From NCBI GenBank assembly GCA_903858165.1, contig CAIOHZ010000071.1, forward strand, positions 1-53,476: a stretch of 53,476 nucleotides of DNA, written 5' to 3'. The translations under genes were made by a program, and so were the position numbers. The notes beneath the pieces are model-generated. The model did not search any database and was not told where the DNA came from. It was given only the letters and a program-made list of their open reading frames with translations. Positions 38,009-49,387 of the stretch are shown here, piece by piece. Each line of letters starts with the position of its first letter. The first letter of the stretch is position 1. The DNA is from an uncultured Pseudomonadota bacterium (GTDB taxonomy: Bacteria; Pseudomonadota; Gammaproteobacteria; Steroidobacterales; Steroidobacteraceae).

Positions 38009-38473
38009 TCAGGGCTTTCCAGCGTCCAAAAAACCTTTAAGCAGTTGGTCCTGGGCTTCCTTCCAACGTTGGAAGTTATCCTGTGCCAAATTCGCCAATT
38101 GCGTGATGCCGCTCGGGTCGTGGCCAACCATCGAGCGCATTCTTTGGTTCATTTGCTGCTGCTGTTGCAGGAACAGGCGCAGGCTCTGTTCGAGATATTG
38201 GCCGATGAAACCTTGCATGGTGCCACCATAGCTGCGGATAACCTGCGCCAGAAAGTCTTCGCTCATCACGGGTTCGCTACGTTCTTCTTGATCCGCAATG
38301 ACCTGCAGCAGTACCGCGCGGGTGATGTCGGCCCCGGTCTTCTTTTCCCGCACCACGAAGGGAATTTTCTCCAGCACCAGTCGGCGTACGTCGGTCAAGG
38401 CAACGTAACGACTCTCGACGTTGTCGTAGAGACGGCGATTCGGGTACTTGGTAATGACGCGGGGTTCGGACAT
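38009..38473 (-). CDS. phaR: Polyhydroxyalkanoate synthesis regulator PhaR
   Basis: DNA- and PHB-binding repressor that controls phasin and polyhydroxyalkanoate genes. The N-terminal PHB/PHA accumulation regulator domain is clear: RVITKYPNRRLYDNVESRYVALTDVRRLV, followed by a PHB_acc domain (ITRAVLLQVIADQEER) and a glutamine-rich coiled segment (LRLFLQQQQQMNQRMRSM). ATG 38473 has GGGAG five bases upstream; the 36 codons further upstream overlap gluQ and are discarded. 154 residues is normal. No PHA synthase or phasin gene is in the window. Confidence 0.93.
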   Translation of the reverse strand: MSEPRVITKYPNRRLYDNVESRYVALTDVRRLVLEKIPFVVREKKTGADITRAVLLQVIADQEERSEPVMSEDFLAQVIRSYGGTMQGFIGQYLEQSLRLFLQQQQQMNQRMRSMVGHDPSGITQLANLAQDNFQRWKEAQDQLLKGFLDAGKP

Positions 38474-38517
38474 GAGGGCTCCCGTCTGGACATCGATGTT
38501 ACACCGGGCGGTGCCGC

Positions 38518-39402
38518 TCAAGGCAAGTGGAGGTGCGTCACACTGGAAAGGACCGTGGGGTTCCACTGCGCGGCGGCCCAAGTGTGGAGGTCATGCGGGT
38601 TATTGAGCACGGTTGGCGGCTCGGGCTGACGAAGGAGTTTCAGTGCCAGCCGTAGCGCGGTTGTCGGTCCTAGTGCTGCCACCGCGGCACTGCTACGGGA
38701 CTTCGATAACTTGGTGCCGTCTGGCTCGACCACCAATGGGAGGTGCGCGTATTCAGGTTCCGACAGTCCCAGCAGCCGTTGGAGAAAGAGTTGGCGGGGG
38801 GTGTTGTCCAGCAAGTCCATGCCGCGGACGACCCGTGTTATACCCTGGGCTCCATCATCGACGACCACCGCTAGCTGATACGCGTGGAAGCCGTCTTTGC
38901 GGCGGATGACGAAGTCGCCAATGTCGTTTTCCAAGGCTTGCTGTTGCCAACCTTGCCAACCGTCTTGCCAACGTAAGGTGCCTGAATCCTGTGTGTTCAG
39001 GCGTATAGCGACGCCAGACTTAGGGCGCGGCTCTTCCGGCAGAAGACGGCCTACGTGGCGGCAGGTGCCGGGATAAGCGCCCTGATAACTTCCGCGGCCA
39101 CAATGGCAGACGAATAAACGCCCTTGAGTTTGGAGTAAATCCAAAGCATTTTCATAAGCTTGGAGATTTTTTGACTGAACTAGTACAGGTTCAGGCCAGA
39201 CGAAGCCGAAAAGTTTCAGCGCACTCACTATACGGTCCGCAGCGCCCGGGACGGCTCTGGCTTGATCGATATCTTCCAATCTCAGGAGCCAGTCATCTCC
39301 ACGATGCCGGGCATCGAGGGAGCTGGCCAGTGCTGCGACCAGCGACCCGAGGTGCAGGTCGCCGGTGGGCGAGGGGGCGAAACGCCCCCTGCCGATGGCC
39401 AC
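38518..39402 (-). CDS. gluQ: Glutamyl-Q tRNA(Asp) synthetase
   Basis: Truncated glutamyl-tRNA synthetase paralogue that attaches glutamate to queuosine at position 34 of tRNA(Asp), needing no anticodon domain. FAPSPTGDLHLGSLVAALAS holds the HLGS form of the HIGH motif; zinc ligands are in CHCGRGSY...GTC; VEPDGTKLSKS is the KMSKS motif. 294 residues is the usual size. The start is GTG at 39402, three bases after the dksA stop, with GGGG upstream. The dksA-gluQ pair is a conserved arrangement, and queF, which supplies the queuosine precursor, is the next gene upstream on the same strand. Confidence 0.95.
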   Translation of the reverse strand: MAIGRGRFAPSPTGDLHLGSLVAALASSLDARHRGDDWLLRLEDIDQARAVPGAADRIVSALKLFGFVWPEPVLVQSKNLQAYENALDLLQTQGRLFVCHCGRGSYQGAYPGTCRHVGRLLPEEPRPKSGVAIRLNTQDSGTLRWQDGWQGWQQQALENDIGDFVIRRKDGFHAYQLAVVVDDGAQGITRVVRGMDLLDNTPRQLFLQRLLGLSEPEYAHLPLVVEPDGTKLSKSRSSAAVAALGPTTALRLALKLLRQPEPPTVLNNPHDLHTWAAAQWNPTVLSSVTHLHLP

Positions 39403-39405
39403 GAC

Positions 39406-40662
39406 TCAGCCCCGATAACGGTCGTCGCGGTCGCCGTACTGGCGCTCGCGACGCTCGCGACGCTCCTGAGCCTCAAGGCACAGGGTGGCGACTGGCCGCG
39501 CTTCGAGACGCTTTACCCCGATCTCCTCGCCTGTTTCCAGGCAGTAGCCGTAGGTGCTGTCGTCGATGCGCTTGATGGCCTCGTCGATCTTGCGGATGAG
39601 CTTGCGTTCGCGGTCACGGGTACGCAGTTCCAGACCGAATTCGGACTCCAATGTGGCGCGGTCGTTCGGGTCGGGCGGGTTAGCCGCCTCGTCCTTCATA
39701 TGCGTCACGGTGCGGTCCACTTCCTCCATCAGTTCGCGCTTCCAGGTTTCGAGCAAGGTGCGGAAGTGCTCCACCTGCGCGAGATTCATGTACTCCTCGT
39801 CCTTGCGCAACTGATAAGGCTTGAAGTTGCGGGGCCCACGCAGGGCACTGCCGCTACCTTCTTCGTCATCCTCCGAGCGGGGAACCAGCTTGCCGACGTT
39901 GATCAGGGGCTTGCCCGGTGGCACGGGCTTGGTCGCCCCCAACTTGGCTGCGGGAGGCGGTGTGGTCGACGGGGCAGCAGGAATTGAAATGTTCGTGGGC
40001 TCTTTGCTGGCAGGCGCGGCGGGTTTCGCGGCGCTCTTGCCACCCGCTTTTGCGGTGGGTGAGGGGGACGGCGATGCTGCCTTGGGGACCGACACAGGCT
40101 TGGGCACCGGTGCGGCCTTGACAGCCGCCTTGGGGGCTTCCTTCGGGGCTTGCTTAGCTACTGGCGCAGGCTTCGCTGCTACCTTGGCGGGAGCCGGCGC
40201 GGCCTTGGCAGCAGGTGCCTTGGGCGCGGCCTGCGGGACGGGCCTAGCAGTCGGCTTGCCCGCCGGCTTGATGGCCGGCTTGGTTGGGGCCTTTGGCGGC
40301 GTTTTCGCGACGGTCTTTACTGGTGCTTTTGGAAGCGCCTTGGCCGGCGTCTTGCCAATGGCCTTTGGTGCGGCCTTTGATGCGGCCTTTGGTGCGGCCT
40401 TTGGTGCGGCCTTCGCAGCGGGCTTGGTGGCCTTTACTGGGGCCTTCGCAGCGGGCTTGGTCGCCTTGGCTGGGGCCTTGGCGGCGGGCTTTAAGGGGGT
40501 CTTGAGAGGCTTCACGGGGGCTTTCTTTGCCTTCGTGACCGCTTTGGAGGCGGCCTTTGCTGGGGTTTTGGCTACCGGTTTTCGCGCGACGGCTTTCGCC
40601 GTCGACTTGGCAACCGGGCGATTCGAGCCCTTGGACTTGGTCACAGGCTTCTTCGATGGCAT
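39406..40662 (-). CDS. dksA: DksA with long Lys/Ala/Pro-rich N-terminal extension
   Basis: RNA-polymerase secondary-channel factor acting with ppGpp. ATG 40662 has AGGA eight bases upstream and lies downstream of the promoter; the longer frame to 40719 starts within the promoter and is rejected. Of 418 residues, about the first 225 are low-complexity KPAAKAP-type sequence like histone H1 tails, then a Pro/Ser-rich stretch, and residues 276-418 are DksA proper. The coiled-coil tip DPNDRA keeps the key D331, D334 and A336. The zinc finger is reduced to C374-x2-T377-x17-C395-x2-A398, the pattern known from zinc-independent DksA2 of Pseudomonas aeruginosa. No second dksA is in the window. Confidence 0.93.
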   Translation of the reverse strand: MPSKKPVTKSKGSNRPVAKSTAKAVARKPVAKTPAKAASKAVTKAKKAPVKPLKTPLKPAAKAPAKATKPAAKAPVKATKPAAKAAPKAAPKAASKAAPKAIGKTPAKALPKAPVKTVAKTPPKAPTKPAIKPAGKPTARPVPQAAPKAPAAKAAPAPAKVAAKPAPVAKQAPKEAPKAAVKAAPVPKPVSVPKAASPSPSPTAKAGGKSAAKPAAPASKEPTNISIPAAPSTTPPPAAKLGATKPVPPGKPLINVGKLVPRSEDDEEGSGSALRGPRNFKPYQLRKDEEYMNLAQVEHFRTLLETWKRELMEEVDRTVTHMKDEAANPPDPNDRATLESEFGLELRTRDRERKLIRKIDEAIKRIDDSTYGYCLETGEEIGVKRLEARPVATLCLEAQERRERRERQYGDRDDRYRG

Positions 40663-40705
40663 CGGCGTGTCCTCGATTAATTCAAGACTCCGCGTAACAG
40701 CGCAG

Positions 40706-40711
40706 ATTATA
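40706..40711 (-). promoter_or_regulatory. -10 element of the dksA-gluQ promoter
   Basis: A perfect TATAAT on the minus strand, about 44 bases before the dksA ATG, with a transcription start expected near 40699. No good -35 is seen at 16-18 bases. The element lies just past the end of queF, so dksA can be expressed separately. Confidence 0.55.
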
Positions 40712-40722
40712 ACCCTCAATCG

Positions 40723-41154
40723 CTAAGGAAGCATGACCGACGGGGCGGGCGTCCATTCGGGCTGACGGTGTTCGACCACAACGCTGGTGTAAATGCCGCC
40801 TCGCACGTTCCATTTCGCCGTGAGGCGCATGAAGCGCGGCTGGGTCGCCCCGGCGAGATGCTCGAGGATTTGGTTGGTGACGGCCTCATGGAAGGCGCCC
40901 CGGTCCCGGAAGGACCAGAGGTAGAGCTTCAGGCTCTTCAGTTCGACGCATTTGCTATCCGGCACGTATTCCAGCTGGAACTGTGCGAAATCCGGCTGGC
41001 CCGTCAGGGGACAGAGACAGGTGAATTCGGGGAGATCCATGCGGATGGTGAAGTCCCGGCCCGGGTTCGGGTTCGGGAAGGTGTCGACCGCCTCTTGGGG
41101 TAGAGTCGGGCCGCGAGCGGGTGCCCCGGGGGGCGTGGAAGGTAGCTGGTTCAT
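40723..41154 (-). CDS. queF: NADPH-dependent 7-cyano-7-deazaguanine reductase
   Basis: Reduces preQ0 to preQ1 in queuosine synthesis. The 143-residue product is the short unimodular type (as in Bacillus), not the two-domain E. coli type. [15 protein letters not shown] holds the catalytic Cys48 and Asp55; [15 protein letters not shown] is the NADPH/substrate motif and [14 protein letters not shown] a conserved block. The next genes downstream are dksA and gluQ, the latter acting on queuosine-containing tRNA. Its predicted promoter places the transcription start at the ATG, and no ribosome-binding site precedes it, so the message may be leaderless. Confidence 0.95.
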   Translation of the reverse strand: MNQLPSTPPGAPARGPTLPQEAVDTFPNPNPGRDFTIRMDLPEFTCLCPLTGQPDFAQFQLEYVPDSKCVELKSLKLYLWSFRDRGAFHEAVTNQILEHLAGATQPRFMRLTAKWNVRGGIYTSVVVEHRQPEWTPAPSVMLP

Positions 41155-41160
41155 GTCGGT

Positions 41161-41189
41161 ATTTTAAATGCGCTGTCAAGGGGTGTCAG
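41161..41189 (-). promoter_or_regulatory. Promoter of queF, possibly giving a leaderless mRNA
   Basis: On the minus strand CTGACA (41189-41184) and TAAAAT (41166-41161) are 17 bases apart, each matching consensus in five of six positions. The -10 ends seven bases before the start codon, so the transcript would begin at or next to the ATG at 41154. An alternative -35 TTGACA at 41179-41174 is too close. Confidence 0.55.
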
Positions 41190-41211
41190 GAAGGGGTGCG
41201 TAATCTACACT
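41183..41211 (+). promoter_or_regulatory. Promoter of smc overlapping the queF promoter
   Basis: GTGTCA (41183-41188) and TACACT (41206-41211) at 17-base spacing. Its -35 occupies the same bases as the queF -35 on the other strand, so the polymerase cannot use both at once. Transcription would start near 41218, about 20 bases before the smc ATG. Confidence 0.45.
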
Positions 41212-41238
41212 ATGCTGCTTGTTCACGGGGGTTCCCGG

Positions 41239-44200
41239 ATGCGTTTGTCCAAGCTCAAGATCGCCGGCTTCAAGTCGTTTGTCGACCCGACTACTGCTCA
41301 CTTCCCTCACAACCTCACCGGGGTAGTGGGTCCCAATGGTTGCGGCAAGTCCAACATCATCGATGCCGTGCGCTGGGTCATGGGCGAAATATCCGCCAAG
41401 CACCTGCGCGGCGAATCGATGAACGACATTATCTTCAACGGTTCCAACACCCGTAAACCGGTGGGTACGGCCTCCGTCGAGTTGGTGTTCGATAACTCCG
41501 ATGGCACCATCACCGGTCCCTATGCTGCGTTCGCCGAAGTTGCACTGAAGCGGCAGGTGTCTCGCGATGGCACCTCCACGTATTTCATCAATGGCAGCAA
41601 GTGCCGCCGCAAGGACATTACGCAGTTATTCCTGGGCACGGGCCTCGGCAGCCGCAGTTACGCCATCATCGAACAAGGCATGATTTCGCGCGTCATTACG
41701 GCGAAGCCTGACGAGATGCGCGGGTTCATCGAAGAGGCGGCGGGCATCTCTCGTTACAAGGAGCGCCGCAAGGAAACGGAGAGCCGCATTGCCAGCACCC
41801 GTGAAAATCTCGAGCGTTTGAATGACCTGCGCGATGAGGTGGACAAGCAGTTGCGTCACTTGCAGCGTCAGGCTGCTACGGCGCGTCGCTATCAGGGCTT
41901 CAAGGAAGAGGAACGCAAGTTCCATGCTGAACTACTGGCCTTGCGCCTGCGCGATCTCGATGCCGAAGCGCAAGGGCGTGGTCATGCGTTCAGTGAACGT
42001 GAACTCGCGCTGCAAGCCGCCGTGGCCACGTTGCGTGCCGCAGAGTCTGCTGTAGAGCAGGCGCGCGAGGCTGCGACTGCGCGTCAGGAAACCTTGGGCG
42101 CTGTCCAGGCACGGCACTACCAACTGGGTGCCGAAGTCACCCGTACCGAACAGAGCCTGCAGTTCGCCAAGGATTTGCGCGCCCGTCAGCGCACGGACCT
42201 CGACCAAGCCACGGCCGCACAGGTAGAGGCGGAAACCGTTTTGGCCCGCGACCAGATGCAGGCCGATGAACTGTCGACGTCGTTGGCCCAACTCGAGCCG
42301 GAGTTTGTAGCCGCCCGCGAAGTGGAAGCGACCGCCCAAGGCCGCCTCGAAGAAGCCGAGAGTCTGCTCGCTACCTGGCAACAGGGCTGGGAAACCTTCA
42401 CCCGCCAGACCGCCGATGCCAACCAGAAAGCGATGGTGGAGCGTGCGCGTATCGAGCAACTCGACAACCGTCTGCGTCGCCTGCTGCAGCAGCAGGAGCG
42501 CGTGGAAGGTGAACGCGACCTGCTGGGTGGTGTGTCGCTTGAAGAACAGTTGGAGGCGGGTACGCTGCGCGAAGTGGCAGCAGCCGAAGCTGGCCGCGCG
42601 GCGCAGGAGCGTTTGCAGCAGTCGCTGCAAGATCATCAAGCTGCGCGCAACGACGAGCGACGCCTGCAGGCAGAACTGGACCGTGCCCGTAATGAATTGC
42701 AGCGGACGCGTGGTCAACTGGTTTCTACCGAAGCGCTGCAGCAGGCCGCGCTCGGCCAAGTCAAAGGACGTGTGGTCGAATGGCTAAAGGGTCATTCCCT
42801 CGATTCGCGCCCTCGCTTGGCGCAGCAACTCACCGTAGAGGCGGGTTGGGAGCGTGCCGTGGAAACGGTACTGGGCGCTTACCTCGAAGCGGTTTGTGTC
42901 GACGGCTTCGATGCCGTGGCCGATCTCATCGACGGCCTGCAGGTAGGCCAGGTCAGCTTCATCATGGCTGGCCTTGCCGATACCACGACGGGGCTGGCTT
43001 CCAAGGTGAAGGGCGCGCAGGGCGTACCCTCCTTGCTGGTTGCCATTCACGCGGTGGACACCTTGGCAGAGGCGCTGTCGCGCCGTGCCAGTTTGCAGCC
43101 GGGCGAATCCGTCATTACACGCGATGGCGTTTGGATCGGCCGCGATTGGCTCCGCGTCAGCCGCGACAAGGATGAGCATGCCGGCGTACTCGGTCGTGAA
43201 AGCGAACTGCGCAAATTGCGTGATGCCTTGCGTGAAGCCGAGGCAACCGTCAGTCAGTTGGATGAATCTCTGCAGGGGGCGCGGCTGCGCTCCAAGCAGT
43301 TGGAGGATGACCGCGACCACTTGCAGGCCGAGGTCAACCGTCTGCATCGTTCGCACATCGATGCGCGCAGCCAACTCGAGGCGCTGAAGTCGCGCGCTCA
43401 GCAGACGTCGGACCGGCTGCAGCGGTTGCTGGCGGAGGCCGACGATCTGGCCCGCGAATTGGGCGAGGCCGAGGAAGAAGTGCGCGCTGCGCGTGGTCGT
43501 CTCGATGAGGGACTGAACGCGATGCAGGCGCTTGAAGATCGTCGCCCCGACCTCGAATCCCAACGGGAAGAGTTGCGCGGTGCCGTTGCTTTGGGTCGCC
43601 AAGGCGTACAGTCGGCGCGTGGTCGTGCGCAGGAAGTCGCCATTCAGGTGGAAAGCCGGCGCTCTACGCTGGCCAGTGTTCGTGGCAATCTGTTGCGGCT
43701 TGCGGCACAGCGTCAGCAGTTGCAAACGCGCGAACAAGACCTTGCGCGGCAGTTGGCGGAAGGCGAAGCGCCGCTGTTGGAACTCGAGCGGCAGTTGGAA
43801 GTGGCGCTGGCCGGTCGCTTGGTCGTGGAGCAGGAACTGGCGGCAGCCCGTTTGGCCTTGGAAGAGGGCGAGACCGAGCTGCAAACCGGCGACGCTGCCC
43901 GTGTCGCCGCTGAGCAGACCGTTGAGGCAGCCCGACAGGAAGCGGACAACGCGCGCTTGGCCGCTCAAGAAATTCGCATCCGTCGCGAGTCCATCGCTGA
44001 ACAATTCATGGCGACCAAGTTCGACTTGGCCACAGTGCAGGGCAGCTTGCCACCGGAGGCCAACGTACCGGCTTGGGAGGGTTCGCTCGCCGAAGTGACT
44101 GGTCGTATCGAGCGTCTCGGTCAGGTGAACTTGGCGGCCATCGACGAGTTCAAGGAACAGAGCGAGCGCAAGGAGTACCTGGACCGGCAGTTCAACGATC

Positions 44201-44745
44201 TCACCGAGGCGCTGAACACGCTCGAACAGGCGATGCGTAAGATTGACCGCGAGACGCGGCAGCGTTTTCAGGACACCTTCGACCGCGTCAATGCGGGTCT
44301 GCAACAACGCTTCCCGCGACTGTTTGGTGGCGGTACGGCGTACTTGGAGTTGACGGGCGAGGATGCACTCGAGGCTGGCGTGACCATCATGGCCAGACCG
44401 CCAGGCAAGCGGAATAGCAGTATCAACATGTTGTCGGGCGGCGAGAAGGCGCTCACCGCCGTCGCGCTGGTGTTCAGTATCTTCGACCTGAACCCAGCAC
44501 CATTCTGCATGCTGGATGAGGTGGACGCGCCACTGGACGACCATAACGTCGGGCGTTTCTGCGATGTGGTGAAGGAGATGAGTGAGCGCGTGCAGTTCAT
44601 ATTCATTACCCACAAGCCGCACACCATGGAATTGGCGCAGAACCTGCTGGGTGTCACCATGAACGAACCGGGCGTGTCGCGTCTCGTGGCTGTCGACGTG
44701 GACGAGGCCTTGCGATTGGCCACGTATGAAGGCGCGGTGGCCTAA
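41239..44745 (+). CDS. smc: Chromosome segregation protein SMC
   Basis: Condensin ATPase for chromosome compaction and segregation. ATG 41239 with GGGGG at nine bases is chosen over an upstream in-frame start at 41212 that lies in the promoter. 1168 residues: N-terminal head with Walker A GPNGCGKSN near 31-39, two long coiled-coil arms rich in Glu, Arg, Gln and Ala, a hinge in the middle (about 520-650, RVVEWLKGH... and VCVDGFDAVADLIDG), and the C-terminal head with signature LSGGEKALTAVAL and Walker B FCMLDEVDAPLDDHNVGRF. Presence of SMC rather than MukB fits the Xanthomonadales/Pseudomonas side of the class. Followed by zipA and ligA. Confidence 0.98.
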   Translation: MRLSKLKIAGFKSFVDPTTAHFPHNLTGVVGPNGCGKSNIIDAVRWVMGEISAKHLRGESMNDIIFNGSNTRKPVGTASVELVFDNSDGTITGPYAAFAEVALKRQVSRDGTSTYFINGSKCRRKDITQLFLGTGLGSRSYAIIEQGMISRVITAKPDEMRGFIEEAAGISRYKERRKETESRIASTRENLERLNDLRDEVDKQLRHLQRQAATARRYQGFKEEERKFHAELLALRLRDLDAEAQGRGHAFSERELALQAAVATLRAAESAVEQAREAATARQETLGAVQARHYQLGAEVTRTEQSLQFAKDLRARQRTDLDQATAAQVEAETVLARDQMQADELSTSLAQLEPEFVAAREVEATAQGRLEEAESLLATWQQGWETFTRQTADANQKAMVERARIEQLDNRLRRLLQQQERVEGERDLLGGVSLEEQLEAGTLREVAAAEAGRAAQERLQQSLQDHQAARNDERRLQAELDRARNELQRTRGQLVSTEALQQAALGQVKGRVVEWLKGHSLDSRPRLAQQLTVEAGWERAVETVLGAYLEAVCVDGFDAVADLIDGLQVGQVSFIMAGLADTTTGLASKVKGAQGVPSLLVAIHAVDTLAEALSRRASLQPGESVITRDGVWIGRDWLRVSRDKDEHAGVLGRESELRKLRDALREAEATVSQLDESLQGARLRSKQLEDDRDHLQAEVNRLHRSHIDARSQLEALKSRAQQTSDRLQRLLAEADDLARELGEAEEEVRAARGRLDEGLNAMQALEDRRPDLESQREELRGAVALGRQGVQSARGRAQEVAIQVESRRSTLASVRGNLLRLAAQRQQLQTREQDLARQLAEGEAPLLELERQLEVALAGRLVVEQELAAARLALEEGETELQTGDAARVAAEQTVEAARQEADNARLAAQEIRIRRESIAEQFMATKFDLATVQGSLPPEANVPAWEGSLAEVTGRIERLGQVNLAAIDEFKEQSERKEYLDRQFNDLTEALNTLEQAMRKIDRETRQRFQDTFDRVNAGLQQRFPRLFGGGTAYLELTGEDALEAGVTIMARPPGKRNSSINMLSGGEKALTAVALVFSIFDLNPAPFCMLDEVDAPLDDHNVGRFCDVVKEMSERVQFIFITHKPHTMELAQNLLGVTMNEPGVSRLVAVDVDEALRLATYEGAVA

Positions 44746-44803
44746 ACTCTATGCGTCGGCTTGGTAACCAGAAGTATTGCTGCTGGTCTTCTAGGAGGAT
44801 GGC

Positions 44804-48483
<3,680 letters not shown>

Positions 48484-49387
48484 TGTTGGGCTCCTGCTGG
48501 TGGATGACGGAAACGAAGACACCAACGCTTGCGCGGCCAACTGCGGGGGCCATGCTGGGCTTGGTATTGGCCTTGGCGCCGGGGGTTCCGTGCACCGTAG
48601 CCACCACGCGCTGGCTGAGTTCAAAGAAGTTTTCGCTACGGCGGTTAAGGGTGGCGACCAATTCCAGCGCCTCATGGGGCGCTAGTCCTTCGGCCATAGC
48701 GAGATCTTGAAAGGCCGGTGGGCCGGCCGTCTCGCCGCTATGCGCGGTAATGGCGTGCGCCACCACGTTCAGTCTCCGGCCGATTTCCAACATGTTTTCG
48801 CCAGAAGCGGCGCTCCGCTGCACGACACGTCCCAAAGGCTTGAAGTTGTCCTGTGAGGTTTCCTTGACGGCCCCTTGCGCTAGCAATTCGTCGAGCATGG
48901 CGCGGGGCGGAATATCGCCGGAGTATTGCCGTGCCAGTGTGGAAAAGCTGGGGTCACCTTCGTACGGCAGGGCGCGTGGTTTGCCTTCTTTGGTCAGAAA
49001 GACGGCATCGGTATGCCACCCCAGCAGCACCCGATTGCCGCGCTGGCGTTTCCAAGTCTGCAGGGCGTCCGGCGCGGCGCGGGCCTTCAGCAGACGCGCC
49101 ACTTCATGCCGGGTGAGGCCCGTGATGGCGGCGATGCGTGAGGCATTGAGGGGCTGGTTGCGAGCGCTCTGTCGCCGCGCTGCCTCATGGACGAAGGCCC
49201 ACTTGATGGCCTCGTAAAGTTCAGGCACGCCGAGGCCGTGGTCCAGCAGCAAGTTGGCCAGTGGTTGCAGGGCGAGCACGGCGGCTTCGGCAGCCTTGCC
49301 ACTGGGGTTCTTTGAGGAATTTGGCGGACGGGCCATCGCTGCATGATACTGCTTGGCGTGATGTAGGCGCAGCAGGGGGGCAGGCCC

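Noticed and set aside
40300-40520. Tandem DNA repeat as a possible mobile or CRISPR-like element
   Set aside because: The repetition comes from Lys/Ala/Pro codons in the dksA tail, stays in frame, and has no spacer structure.
39821-40726. Gly/Ala-rich plus-strand open frame opposite the dksA tail
   Set aside because: It is the complement of the Lys/Ala/Pro repeats of dksA; composition is explained by that and there is no start signal.
42784-44622. Long minus-strand open frame (612 codons) inside smc
   Set aside because: It lies wholly antisense to the well-supported coiled-coil part of smc, has no recognisable domain, and reflects codon bias in GC-rich DNA. The same holds for long antisense frames in infB, pnp and nusA.
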